DNA of 64,000 nucleotides, taken from contig OY292275.1 of assembly GCA_958496175.1 (NCBI GenBank), positions 27,939,001 to 28,003,000 on the forward strand. The letters run 5' to 3'. Positions within the stretch are counted from its first letter, which is position 1. Each line of letters starts with the position of its first letter. Shown here in pieces: positions 1 to 14,145 of this stretch. The notes beneath the pieces are model-generated. The model was not told where the DNA came from and did no database searches. It was given only the letters and a program-made list of their open reading frames with translations. The translations under genes and the position numbers were made by a program. Source of the stretch: Sisyra terminalis. Its lineage: Eukaryota; Arthropoda; Insecta; Neuroptera; Sisyridae.

Positions 1-3000
1 ATTGTTATACTTTTACATCGTTGCAGGGATTGTTACTTTTCGAAACGCATATATGTTGAGAAATAGTGAAAACATTGTGAAGTTTTGTGATTTCCATTGA
101 AATAAAAAAGTATAGTTGTTTTCTAGCAAAAAGCTTTCTTCCAACGCTAGTTTTGGTATCGATAGCTTTTAAGTATTTTATAGGTAGCTTGTAGATATGC
201 TGCCAGTAAGATTTGAAAGTCAGTTGAAATATGTTACTAAAACTTAAAAATATATGAAATTTTTAACAATTGGTATTAGTATTAGTATTTTATCTGTTAT
301 ATTCAGTTAGACTCAAAAATATGATTTTTAAAATATATGGTAAAATTAAATTTTTTGTTTTGAGATTTATACTACGTTAAAGGATATCGTAAAAAAACGA
401 ACATACATTACGTAGAGAACACTAAAAATTTAAAAAATTCTAATCCAAATTTCTATAAATTAGCTGAAATTTTATAGTCGGTCAATATTTTATAAATTAC
501 GATTAATATTACTGAAAATACGGTCAAAATTTTAAAAAGTAAAAAGAGCTTAGTTAAATCTAGGAATGAGTAGACAGAAGATTTTGAGGCAATAGAAACT
601 GGAACCGAAACTAAAATATTAGAATATTTTACCGAAGCCGGAGGTGGAGTCATCAAAATTTGTACTGGTTCCGACTCCGAACAATTTGATGTTTAATACA
701 ATATTGACTTAAACTAATGTTTGATGGTAGTGATCGATAGTCAAATAAAATAAATCATGAGTTATAATAATTTAGACCAGAGCCTACACTAATTCAGTCC
801 AGCTCCCTAACCCTGGATTAAGCACAAGAATTTGTTGTGCAATTGTTCATTGTACTACATGTGTAGTAGCTACACATTTTATTTCTTAGACGGCAATTTT
901 TTTGAAAAACAAAAACAAAAAAACTAATTCAGTACAAAGTATAAAATTAATATTCATTTTGTTTTAAATATCATTATGCTACTAATGACTTTCCGTGAAA
1001 TATGCATAATACATAGCCCAAAATTGATACAACTGGCAAATAACTTCCCGTGAAACATTTATAGCCTAAAATTGATAAATGGAAAAAATTGGCGATTGAA
1101 TGAAATCAGTATGACTGATGAAAACATGAAAATCAGTTATTTCAAATTTGAGACAAATTATATATGGTTTTCGCTCACATATATGTTTAAAATGTTTATT
1201 CTCTGTCTTTGCTGTCATACATACATATTAGATATTTTCGCTATCATTATTTATACAATATAATTAAGATTATTACAATACCTGAAGAAGTCGGGAAATC
1301 GACGAAACATCCTACAAAAGTAAAAATAAAAAATAAATAAAAATTAAGTTCCTAAAAACAAGAGAACCTAGATAGTTCTAACTATCAAAAACAAGCGTCA
1401 AAATAGTACTATTATGATAAAACTAGCTGATCCCCGCGACTTCGTCTGCGTAACGTAGGTGTAGATTATAATATATAATATTATTTTCTTTTTAAATTTG
1501 CTATTTGTAGTGGTATGTGAAAATTATCATTTTTCTTTTTTCTTTTACGAAAAACATAATCATACATAAAAACACTATTTTGCCAATTTTAAAAAGAAAT
1601 ATTTTTAATAAACTGTTCCTTAGATTAAAATATTTGTATATAATTATCAATTAATTTTCAAAAAACATTTATAAATATCTGAAGAGTATGATATATTGCC
1701 TATACCTACGGTAAGTCTAGCTACCATGAATCAATCAGCATCTATACATAAATAAAAACTATCGTTAAGTTCAATAAAGTCAGTCATAATTATGACTTAA
1801 AACAATCAAAAATTATCAAAACACTCGCCTAGATATTTGAATATCAGTAGAAATCCTATTTAATTGTCTCGACTCCCGAATGAACCTTTTTCTCAAAACT
1901 ATTTCTCTACTGCAATGTACAAAACTACGGCGAAATTAAAATTTGTTCAAATGCACGAAACCCAGTTCCTCCATAATCAAGTATAACCATTGTGTATCTA
2001 TGCACTTATTATTAAAATAACTGAATTTCATCTATCGAATTAAATCATTCTCTTTTAGTTCGCCGAATTCCTCGCTATTCGATATTCGCTCACTAATGTA
2101 TTTATCTGTGATTACGTATATCGGATTTTCAAGTTTACAATATGTGAAAGCCAAAAAACTTAATGCTCACTTATGAACTTAACCTTTTTCAAATATATAT
2201 ATCAAAGTTTAAATTTTTAAACAGATCCTACGTTTTTTGTTTCTAATAATAAATAATAATAAAACGTTTCGTCTATAACGAATATACATTGATAATTAAA
2301 TATGAAATTTCGATTGTTTATTAGACGCTATGCCGTACAAACTTTGCCACCATTTTTCAATCTTTTAGGGAAGGAGTTATCAAAAACCTTTTCTTATTAT
2401 ATATCTGCATCGTATAAGAAAAACATTTTCTAAATTTCATCGACACAAATATACATTTACATTGGACAATACAATTTAAAACGAAAAAAATTATGACCTT
2501 TTTTATTTTGATTATCATGACTAAAAAGGAAATCGATTTCGCACATTTGGACGTTTTACATACAAAATTGTTGGAAATAGATAGAAAGCGTGGAAGTAAA
2601 TTCGAATATTTTATTTATTTTCAATAACAATAATTGGTTTTTCAAATTTTTCTAAATACCAAAGAAAAGTTAGTTTGGAAGATTTTATATTTTGATTGAT
2701 AATGAAATATATGACAAAAAATTGCTCCCTTAATGTTTTTCTGCAGAATAAATAATTGCTCCAGGTCACAATCATTGCTTCAAAAAAATTAGAATTTAAA
2801 GTTTGATTGTTGAAAAACAAACAAAAATTAAAAACCGTCTCTTTGGTATAAGCACATACTGCATAAACTTTCATACTAATTAAGCAAAATGACGTTATTT
2901 AAAATGCCGTTATTAAAATGATATAAAAAAAACTTATTATTAAATAATTAGTTATTTATTAACAACACTTATTAAATTCAAAATTTCGATTGTTGATTAC

Positions 3001-3152
3001 TCCAAGGTTTATAAAATACACAGGTGTCCTCATTGTATATTGTATATTGTATTAGTATAGATATACACATTTGATATCTAGGTTTTGCATAACTGTTTCC
3101 AAATCTAATCTTTATATAAACAATGCTAATAAGTTTTATATTTTGGTTTCAG
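1..3152. other. AT-rich upstream region without recognised gene
   Basis: No coding exon could be supported here; the ORFs are short and have no recognisable domain. It holds one copy of a dispersed repeat (about 960-1235) and a short motif (about 1425-1465, with CCCGCGACTTCGTC) resembling a motif common in insect interspersed repeats; a degraded relative lies near 36830. The promoter and any non-coding first exon of the downstream FN3 gene may be here but cannot be located by eye. Confidence 0.5.
963..1235 (+). repeat. Dispersed repeat family A, copy 1
   Basis: Contains two close variants of a motif about 45 bp long (CAAATAACTTCCCGTGAAA beside ATAGCC(C/T)AAAATTGATA), followed by a stretch ending near TCTCTGTCTTTGCTGTCAT. 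The same order occurs reverse-complemented at about 6048-6290 and 9368-9560. The copies are clearly related but diverged. No coding potential or target duplication was seen. Confidence 0.6.
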
Positions 3153-3160
3153 GTGGTGCA

Positions 3161-3454
3161 ATGGAAGGAGTCTGCTACCATATAAACTTTCAACTTCATC
3201 AATCATCTGTAATTAATACTAACATGTAGAGAAATAACAACAACCTTAGAAATAAATAATGTGACTGAGGGACCATTAAATTTTCCAAGTAGTTTTGCTG
3301 TCAAAAAAGTCTACAAACGACGTTTAATCGCTGCCATGCTTTGGATTGAGATATCTTAAAAAAGACGGCAATGCGGAATCTGTTACGGTTTACTGGAAGA
3401 AAAGGAAGACAATGCTATCTTCTTAGAAGAGTAATACTAATATGGTTATATTAA
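3161..3454 (+). promoter_or_regulatory. Leader with five upstream ORFs
   Basis: The exon has a plausible acceptor at 3151-3152 (TTTGGTTTCAG), so it probably starts at 3153 and a non-coding exon lies upstream. Five ATG-started ORFs precede or overlap the main start: 3161-3229 (22 codons), 3259-3264 (ATG directly followed by TGA), 3336-3359, 3371-3454 and 3412-3426. The fourth overlaps the main ATG at 3442 in another frame. Such leaders usually lower initiation at the main start; that effect is inference here. Confidence 0.6.
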
Positions 3455-3490
3455 CCGCATTAATATTGCTTCAAGGTGCCAATTTAGTTG
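3442..3490 (+). CDS. FN3 gene: signal-peptide exon
   Basis: This exon gives the start codon and 16 residues, MVILTALILLQGANLV, a short hydrophobic core typical of a signal peptide. It ends in phase 1 at a consensus donor (GTAAGC at 3491). The split Gly codon is completed exactly by the first two bases of the exon at 11821. The start is chosen because it is the only ATG giving a signal peptide in frame with the FN3 exon. Confidence 0.75.
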
Positions 3491-6400
3491 GTAAGCGATA
3501 AAAAAATATATTTCCATTTTCTTTTTAGTTATATTGTTTTATTCTGCTAAAACTAAAATAACAAAATGAAAACCTGAGAACTATTTTTCGAACAACATAC
3601 GGTTTACGCAATGTTTAAAATAACAGTATTGATTTTCAATTAAATTAGTTTTATTTGGTTTTAAATTAAAACGTTTGATCACATTTAAAAAATTAATTTA
3701 AAAAGTAATTAGGAATGTAACAAACGATTTCCACAAGAATCATTCGACATAATTTTTTTTTTTTTGAAAATAGGTAAAACATAATTACTAGAGGAATACT
3801 ATATTTTAATTAGCGTTGACATGTATATTCGGTTACTAGTCGGTATTCGACTGAATACCGTATACTAAACCATGAAAAAAATACAAATAAGCAAAAAATG
3901 TATTCATTTTAATCAGGTACTATTACGTATAGTACTTATAATCTATTAGTGGTGGGTTGCGATGAATAATCCCATTTTGTCATTATTTATTGATAGCAAA
4001 CAATTGGGTTTTTCCTAATATACTGTATCTATTTCTTAAAATAGGCTCTCATTAAGTACACTATTGATAGAAATAAAGATAAATTTTAATAAGTTCTGTT
4101 AAACTGTAATACTGTTTTATATTTGTTGTTCATCACTTGTTTTATGCCTGCTGTCCAATCTCGGCGAACAGATTTTATACAAAAATCAATTTCTTTTACA
4201 ATTCTTCTCTACATCTTCATGATCCTCATCATTTTAAATATAGTTTTCTGTATAACATTGATATTTCTTTTCTATCACGAAGTAAATAAAAACCATGATC
4301 GGTATTATTAGCCTGAAAACTATTCTTGAAACACGGAAAGAAAAGTGATAGACAAATCTTTGTTATTTTCATCAACAGAGCCGTGTTTAAATCTCAATTC
4401 GTGGTAAAGATCTCATGTTTAAAAAATTTGATGTTCTATTTGCAGTCATCTTCTTCCCCAGGTATTTTTGATAGATTTTCTAAGGTAGCTTAGCATTCGC
4501 AAAATGAAATCGTATTTATATTTTGCCGAACACTCGAATATGTGATTTTTCAGTCGAGAGTGTGGCTCGGTGTTTAGTATTCGGCAAAGTTCTTATTCGT
4601 GGCTTCTGTAATTTAAACAATTATTTATCACTTAGGGCCGGTATTTTCATATCTAGATAGTGATCTTTATCCTGTTAATAACATTTTATTCGAAGAACAA
4701 AGAAAACACGTGTCTTTTTATCTAAAAATAGTGATAAGTATAGAATTTATCCAATAGATAAGTCTTTATCTATTAAACCGATGTCTTAAGGATATGATCT
4801 ATTTATCCTCCCTGAAACTAGAAATACCTACATTTTCAACCGGTCTAACTTTTCTTTCTTTGTATAAAGTAATTAAACGTTCATTTTTTTTATCTACAAA
4901 TGAAATATATGGTTACTTGATTTTCCCGAAAATGGATAATATTATGCAGTAAATGTAGAGTATAAGATACGATATATACATACATATTACTTGAGTATAA
5001 AATCTATTAATTTATGTAAGCAAAAAAATTGACATAACTAACTTTTAGTATTATATCATAGTATTTAATACATAGAATTTATAAACTTAAATCTAACCAT
5101 TTTTTTTAACTTTTAACCGATTTTAAACTTTTTTTGATCGGTTTATAATCAGTTTAATATATTTACCTGCAGCTCGAATCATGTCACCATATTAAATTCA
5201 GGTTTATCTTCTACACCTTAATTTGTAATTAAGGTGTTTGTTTATTTTTAATTTGTTCTTATATGTTTACCTATAAAATAATATTCTTTTTTCTTATTTA
5301 AATACTTACTCAAACAGAGTGAATTTTTAATCACTGTAATATTCTTTCAGTATGTGTTATAAAATTCGTTGAGTCGTTACCGTAAACGTTAACATTTGCG
5401 CAACGAGCAAACTTTTATTCTTGTATAGAGAGTAAGAAAATTATATTTTTACACATTTTTAAACAGCAGATACTTGATTCAATTTAAGTGTTCAAATTAA
5501 AAATAATTAATTTTGAAATTATATTTTTAGTCACGTTAAGAATTATAGATCAGAGTGTATTATACAAGTTTTTATTTTTCTTGCAAATTTTATTTGTTTG
5601 GGTCAATTTTTGCAAATTACTTTTAAAGCAGTTACCTACAACCAATTGAGATTTTGCATACATTAAATTTTGCATACACGCTGAGATTGATTTATAATAC
5701 TCGGCTAGTTATGTAACATCATTCTAAGAGCTGGTATATTCACATCTAAATAGTGTCATTTATCTTCTAGGTAAAACTTTATCTGGATGATAGATAAAAC
5801 ATGCGGATGTTCACCTTAAAATAGTAATTAATCACTATTTTTCAGATAATGGTCTAATGATCTATCAAAAAATTTTTTTTTGAATCGTTTATCTTAAAGA
5901 TATGACCTATCTATATACATGAATGAAAATACCAAGCCTTAATTCAGTATGGCAAACTAATTTTTTTTTACGCATATCTATATGTCTATCAAATGAAAAG
6001 GTTTGCCGAGAAGAATACGAATCATAATAAAAATAGGCCGTATGCAATGTGTACATATGTCGGCAAAGCCAGAGAACAATTATTGTAAACACATACGTGT
6101 GATTTAAATACAATTATAGTTTCAAATTTGAACTATATAACTGTTGTTATGATTTCAATTGTCATTATGATCTCATTCAACTACCAATTTTTCCCATTTG
6201 TCAGTTGTGTCAATGTTGGGCTATGAATTTTCACGGGAAGTTATTTGTCAGTTGTATCAATGTTGGGCTACGAATATTTCACCAGTAAAACAATATGAAA
6301 AAAACATTTTTAAAATCAATCTTTTATTCAATAGCTGTTGAAAAAAATAGATAAACTTTAAATTATATCAAAACCATAAATGTATAACATTGCAATTTGT

Positions 6401-9400
6401 ATGATATAAAAGCTAGTCCTGAGATTTACTTGTGTAGATAAACAGGAATTCAATATGTAATTTGATCTTGACATAAGTAATTCTGAGAAAAAAATAAGTT
6501 TTTCATAAAGTTGGTAAATCTTGCGACTAGCTTTTATACTAGCTTTCATCTAAATTATGTTATGTAATAAATTTATGAATTTGATTTAACTTAAAGTTTA
6601 TTTTCTTCGTTTTAGAGCATTTAAATGAAAGTGTGTTTGAAAAACATGTTTTTTTTTTTTTCTCTTTGATTTGAAATTAAATTGATAGAATACTTCACGA
6701 AATCCATTTTATGATAGAAACATGACTTCTCATTCTTTGTTATATTTTTTTTTTCCGTGAAGAAGTTATCCAATTGTTGGAAAACAGAAAAGCACATTTT
6801 TTACTATCGGTGCCGTTTATTACCGCTATCGAAATTCAAAACACATTATTCTTATTAAGATAATTTATTCGTTTAGAATGATGAAATTGTGTTATCCTGA
6901 GTTGAAACGGTTTAAAAGTTTGCAAAATAAGTTTAATTCTTAGTCCCCATGCACATTTTGGGATATAAGTTTGAAATCGATTGAAATCAATGTTGGGAAT
7001 TTAACTTCGTATTCATTGTCATTTACACATGTATTTTCGTTTTTTGTTTAGAAACATACCAAAAATCATTTTTAGTCATATCAAAAAAGTTTAATTTATA
7101 ACGAATGTTTATAAATACAGCCTCTGTTTTTTGAATCTACTGAAATGATCACTTATTTAAAAAAAATATTAACATGCTAACCAAACAATAACTTGACCAG
7201 CGCTTTAAAAATATAATCACAAAAACATTTAACTCAGCCGTAAAGTGCTGGTATATAAAATATGCAATATCCATAGATAGCATTTATTTAGAATCTACAT
7301 TTAAATTTGGAAAGATTATATATATATTACGTGTTCGTCAATGTGAATTACGCATTTTTAAAAATAACGATTGAATTGCCATCTTTTTACTTCACTTCAA
7401 TTAGGCCAGTTTGTTGTTAGTATGTAAGATACGGAACTTATAATCTCATTTTTTAACACTTGATTGTGCTGAATTTTGGCACATCTGCTTACTCTCAACG
7501 AAAACGCATGAATCCGGTGAAATATTTAATAACTACCAAGTATGTCTACTAAAATTAAATATTTAGTAGTAGCAATGAATTTAGTGGTAGCTGTGGAACA
7601 TTATTTTTCTTCTTTATGCTCCTTCGTCTTTCATGAGATTGGAAATCATTACGGCCAATTTCACTTTTGAAGCTGTGGCGCAGAACAGGTGGATTGAACT
7701 AGTTGAACCATTTCGTAATTTTTTTAGCTATGTCCTATGCTCGTTTCCCCTTAAATCTTGCCTTGTTTAATATAATGAAGTGGCTGTAAATCACCATGGG
7801 ATATAAGATTCACGAAATATGTACTATTAAATTTCTTAAAAACGCAAATTTAGCACATGTATATAATTAATGTTCATTGATTTGGGGTTTGTACCATATT
7901 ACATTTCGACTTTTTCTAAGTATTCTCCGAAAATTCTCGTCTAAATTCTTTCTTTACGATTCGCAAGGATGCAACTGGTTACATAATTTCGTTAGTGGAT
8001 AGGTACTATTTTCAACCGAGTTTTTTATACCGAATAAATCATGTACTTAAGGATGCTTCCTCTGGAGTTATTTTCATAATTTTTTTTTTATCTAACGAAT
8101 AAATTTTCCGTCAAAAATTTTGTACTTGGCCCATTCATCACTTATTATTGTAAAATATCCAACTACATTACTAAACTTTTTAGTAGACATTGTTTTTACT
8201 TTATGGTAATTTATTTACCTACTCTGAAATAAGCTTTAAATACAGCGAAAAACCCGCACAATGCAAGACTTATCATGAGTTTCTAATGCAAAGCGCTTTT
8301 GAGCAAAAGCTTAGATCCGTTACCAAATTCACGTATTTAAACACTAAAGATACGTATTTGTAACCGTATTTGAATCCGCAGAGTTAAACCTATTTATAAC
8401 GATCCAATACATTACTTTTTATTGTTAGATTTAAGGCTTTGAGATTTGTAGTTCATGACTGAAATGAGTTTTTTTGTTACACCTTGCGGGTAATCTACAA
8501 TGTTACAAAAAATAAAATAATCCACTTTATTCACAGCTGATAACTTTAAGATAACCAAAGCTGAAAGTTCTAAGTTCTATTCTACGCCCGAGGCTACTTA
8601 ACTATAAAACAAAATAAGAGTGTCGAAATTCACATCCATCATATTGTAGGGACGTAGCTCTGGAGTTTATTCTACTTAGAAATAGAAGTTCAGATATGCC
8701 CTTGTCTGGCTCGGTATTCAATTGACTAAGTCGTTATTTATCTTATAGTTTTCCTCATAATATGTTACATAAATATAGAAAGTTTAAATAGAGAAGCTTT
8801 GGTTTCATCGACATAAATTGTAAGTCGAAGAACTTGAAAATTGAGTCGATGATTTAATGTTTAATAAATTGGAAAAAATATACTATTTGGTTAAGATTAG
8901 TAGTACTATTAATTATTCAGTGAAGTAATATACCTTCACGCATTCTTTTTTAAATGAGCTTGAAACCCGATTGATCAATTTATAGTGACTGCATTAATTT
9001 GAACATTTTGAATTTTAATTAGTAAATACTATATTTGAAAAAACAAAAATTGCCAAAAAAGAACATCCATACAAAAGTTAAAAGATTTTTTTTGAAAAAA
9101 AAAATCAAAAAAATCTAGAGTTGCTAAGGACCTTGGTAGTTATAGAGTGACGGTAAATAACAATTAAAAAAATAGTATGTGTATTTATGTACGCGAGTGA
9201 GAAGTTATACTTATTTGTCGTAATTAAAAAATTGTTTTTAGTCTGCCATTTAGCATCTTCCGGGAGTGTCTGAAATGGTACATTAGTTATAAATAGTTTG
9301 TGAAATTACTAAAATATGATACAATATTAAAAACAATTTTTATTTTTAATGGTAATGTAAAAGGTAAATGTATTTATGGTGGCAAAGACAGAGAACAAAG

Positions 9401-12400
9401 AAAGTCAATACATACATGGGAGTATAGTACAAATATTTAGAACTAACTAACTGTTGTCATTGGTTTCAATTGTCATTTCGATTTCATTCAATTGTCAATT
9501 TTTGCTATTTGTCAGCCTTGTCAGTGTTGAGCTGTGAATATTTTCCAGAAAGTTTCTACTTTTCAAATAATATTCAATTGGTGGCTTATGTCCCTTTAAG
9601 CGACATCAATATTTGGCAACGTCGCATTTTATACTTTGGTTTTACTTTAATTCGCGTTATTTTTTTGTTAATTCAATTCTCATATCCTATTGTTTGTTCT
9701 ATTGATGATAAATTTTCATTATGGCCTGACTTACTCGCGAATTAAGTTAACAAAAAAATAAAAATTAAAAATTCAGCCTTTTCGGGGAACATAAAATTAA
9801 CACTGAGTTAGCCTCAATGAGATTGTTATACAAGCTCTTAGGTTAGCCTCCCATGGTTGTCCCAACCGAATAACAAAAAAAATGTGCTTGAAGTTTCTCG
9901 CTAATCGTTTGCGAGCAACTTCCTACTGTAGCGTCACGGCGTCATTTTATTAAAAATTCAGTCTAATTATTTTTTCATAATACCACTAAAGAAGTATAAC
10001 TTCAAAAATAAAGTAGTTGCTTCATAGTATTAAGAACTGATATTTTCACTTAAGTATACTCGTTGATAAACCATGTTCATAATATATCTTCTTATATTAG
10101 ATAAAATTTATCTGTTATTTTCCTATACGTATTACTATTCTTCGCTGAAGATACGGACCTTTTCTCTATCTCCTGAATATATTTTTTCTGGAATATAAAT
10201 GTCACTGTCTAGATATACAAATATCAGCCTTAAAATATAATTGTTATGGATTAATTTAAACTTCATGAATACTTTTTTACTAAATTAGTAGGTATCCTAT
10301 TTATATAAGGAAAATTAACAAAAATAGTTTGACATATTTCAATAACATGATATAGTATCATATGGTAAACTAAATGACGCGGATCACGGAATTTATCTAT
10401 TACTAGGATTTTTATTTAATTGATATGCAAATGAAAAAGAAATTAAAAAAAATATTGACTAGTGTGATTTTATGTAACATAATTATTTCAAATTTTAATT
10501 TTTAATAAAAGAAGCAAACGAGATTTGGATTGTTTGAACACCTTATATGCTGTAATATACTATTTAATATGTCATTAAAATTCAATCATTCATTTTAACA
10601 AATAATAACTAAATAAAAAAAAGCATGTGAAAGTTTACTTTTTAAGAAAATTCAAACGAGAAGTATAAATGTATCAAAAGTTATACGTGAAATATATACG
10701 GTATGTGTGTTTCCGTTAATTTGCATATCTAATATCACCATTCGTAGTTGTAAATAATGAAAATCATTGAATGGTTTTATCATGTACTAACTGATTGTCA
10801 AACACTAAAATATTTATTTTGTTTTATTTTTAGTTTATTGTACGGAATGTGTTGTGATATATAGCGATAGTTATTGGTTATTCACCAGAGACAGTGATAA
10901 GGGTTTTTTGCTAAATAATTCTCTATGAAGAATTTTTCAACCTCAATAGTTATTACAAAAACCTTCATATCTCTTTTAACATTAGTAACCCTGAAAACTC
11001 GTTTTCAATATTTTTATTCTTTATTTTAAACCCAAGAATTAGATTAAACAATATTTTTATAAATATTATTCAATCTTATACTTTTACAAAATTCAATAAT
11101 CATAAATGTCTGTATGTCATTTGGGTATGGCAAAATGTTGAACAATCCAAAGAACAAATATAATATTATTTCTTCGCTAAACTAAATGTAACTAATATAT
11201 ATGTATAGAGTTGAATGCACATGAATGCTAGTTGCATCGTAAATACATGCATTTTCATCACTGGCATAAACCACCGAATCTATGTTTGATTGTCAATTCA
11301 ATATGGGGTTTATTATAATGAATTTGAACTTGTCGTTGTATTCTAAATATATAATCCGCTTCTCTTAAAGATACTCATAATTTATTTTTTGATTCCTTTA
11401 AAGCTTACAAACTGTCATTAAATAGTTGTATTTTCGTTTATTTAACTACTATCTTATTACTTTCAATAAAGTATATGCAAAGTTAAGGAAGAAATGTAAT
11501 AAAAATCACTTATATCTTAAATCCTTAAATATTGCTTACCGTAAAATTTACATTACTTATACACATAAAGTATATTTTTCATTTTTACCTTAAAAAATAA
11601 AATTGCAAAATTTTAATTTTTGGGATAGAAATAATATTTATCTCTTATAAATGATACTGTTTAACTAACTACACAAAGAATATTTAAAATTCAAATTTAA
11701 GTAACAAACAGCATCAATAAATTTAATTTATGTAAAAAGCTCGTAAATGGACCAGAAACTAATTAATTTTACATAAAATTGTGCACAACCAAACTTTTCA
11801 AGTGTATTCTATTTTTGAAGGTTCGATGCCTGGAGGTCCTGGCGTTCCTGAGAACATCACAATCACGTTTTTAAATCCAACATCTGTTAAAGTTTCTTGG
11901 ATGACTTCAGCGACAAATGTTGACAAATATGATGTCACATATAAACCTACAGATGCAAGGTGCGTTTCGACAAATATTTTTCTTTCTTCATTTCTGCGCT
12001 GAAGCATGATATCCAAACAAATGAATACATAAGTTAACATAGCGGTTTCTAATTTTTTCTCAATCAAATACAAATCAATTGATTAAATTTTATCATCATT
12101 CGTTGTTTCATGTCTACCTATATACACTCGAAGAAAATTTATCTCTGTGGTAGTGTTCCTATGTACACTTTTTAAACACAAAAATAAAAATAAATATATT
12201 GCAGATATAATACGCCTCAAGCAAATTTGTACATGTGCGCACTAGACTGAGCCAAAAAAATCGACTATTTTTTTTCAAAAATATATCGAAAATATTGTTC
12301 AAGGAGACAAAAAAAAAATATCTGGAAGGTTTGAGCCCTTAATATTAATATTAAGAGGTCAAAAGTAAAGTAAAGTCAAATTCAGAGATGAAAAGTGTTT

Positions 12401-14076
12401 TTATGTTAAAAAGTTAAGAGACCTTTTTTGTAGAGCATTAAATTCCCTTCAAGAATCTATATTGTTCATGTCTATATATTTATTTGTTCGTTAGTTACAA
12501 AATTTCAAAATAAAGAAGATAAATCTAAAAATTATATCAATGTTTAAAGCTTGATTATTCGGAAACGGCGTATCTGGCAAAATTTTTTAAAGATACGTTT
12601 TTTGTAGAGAATTTAATTTTCTATAAATATATGTGCAGATATTTTTTTTACCTTTGATACCTTTGATAGTTTGTCAGTATTGACGCAAAAATGAAAGCAC
12701 AAATAAAAAATAAAAATTAAACATGATAAACATGATAGACCTCTCAATATTAATATTAAGGGCTCAAACCTTCCCGATATTTTTTTTGTCACCTTGAACA
12801 ATATTTTCGATATACTTTTCAAAAAAAACAAAAATCGATTTTTTTGGCACAGTCTACTGTGCACTAAGGTGAGGATCCACAAGTGTTGTTATAAGTTTCT
12901 TTTTGACTATTGATTTAAAAATAGTTGCCAAAAATACAAGTTAAGGAAAAAAATATAAGTTAGAAAAAATAAAGATTGACACAGCAGGTATATAGAAACC
13001 AAGATGGTGGACGAGTGGTCAAGGTGGCCGCTCCCAAGCTGGTAGGTATTGGGTTCGAATCTCGTGCGAACAAATCTTATAATATTACTCGATTTATGGA
13101 TTTTATTACCTCTATAGTTGCTAATGACCATAGCAGTTGTGAAGCAATGGTAAGGGACTAATGAAAAAAGTTCTATAGAACGAATCGAGTTTGATTTTGA
13201 TTATCTTTCTGTACTCAAGAATATTGAAACGTATTCAATTTGTCTCGAGAGAATACAACAAAGTTTTTGACATCGCGTGAGTTTCACAAAACTACACAAC
13301 AAATTTGGCAAAAAAAATTCTTCGTTTTACATTTTTGATAAATGTCAGAACTACTTATGTAAATTTATTTATGAGCTTTTAATTTAAAAACATATTTAAG
13401 GCATTTTACGTTAAAATACATAAATTTTGTTTAGTAAACTAGAAAGAAAAGAATATAAATAAATGTTTTGTGCTGCTTCAATAATTTACAAAAATCAATT
13501 AGGAGTATAATTCAATGTACAAAAATCTTTCATATGTTAACTTTTCTAAATATAAAATTGTATGTGTTAAACATTAACAAAACATCAGTACTATTTCCGT
13601 TTCAGTAGTATACTACTTGCAATAAATAAAGTTGGGAACCGCTACGTTATTTCTTAATTCGAATCCCTTTGAAATTATGTTCAATTTGTTTGCTTCTTTC
13701 GTATTGTAGCATTTTTGGTTTGTAGTTAAAATTAGCTTTACCTAAACGTTGAACCGAATGAAAAATTTAATTTATTTCTTTCAAAACCTACTAAGGAATA
13801 AACCATTGCTATCATTTCTCGGTATCATCAATAAAAAACAGTGTAGTTCAACAGTTTCATTTTTGTTCTTAGCCTCTAGTTAAAAGAACAATATATTCAG
13901 TCAATATTTGCACACAAAACTTAATTATTTGAATTCGTTGAACCCTTTGGATTAAAGTTACGATGATTTTAGTTTTATATTTGCAAAAATATTAAAAGTT
14001 AGCAATATTGTGTATGATTTTATTAAATTTCAAATTGTGCGCATATATACGACAAGAAGTTATAAAGAAGTTATAA

Positions 14077-14145
<69 letters not shown>

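Larger units (their letters stand above)
3491..11820. other. FN3 gene first intron, repeat-rich
   Basis: About 8.3 kb of AT-rich intron. I see no further exon. It contains two antisense copies of the dispersed repeat also found at about 963 (about 6048-6290 and 9368-9560) and three copies of a short inverted-repeat element family (about 4635-4830, 5728-5937, 10033-10237). A palindromic patch near 3820-3870 and a related motif near 4530-4600 (GCCGAAC/TATTCGGC type) may be hAT-like relics. Confidence 0.55.

Noticed and set aside
9470..9745. 91-codon plus-strand ORF with hydrophobic segments
   Set aside because: Its 5' part lies in dispersed repeat family A, antisense to the repeat's other copies. 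The hydrophobicity reflects T-rich codons.
12976..13060. Possible functional tRNA gene
   Set aside because: A and B boxes are present but no acceptor-stem pairing closes around them, and a repeat body follows. It is better explained as a SINE head.
14086..14142. (TA)n run as a replication or regulatory signal
   Set aside because: An ordinary microsatellite in an intron; nothing else supports a function.
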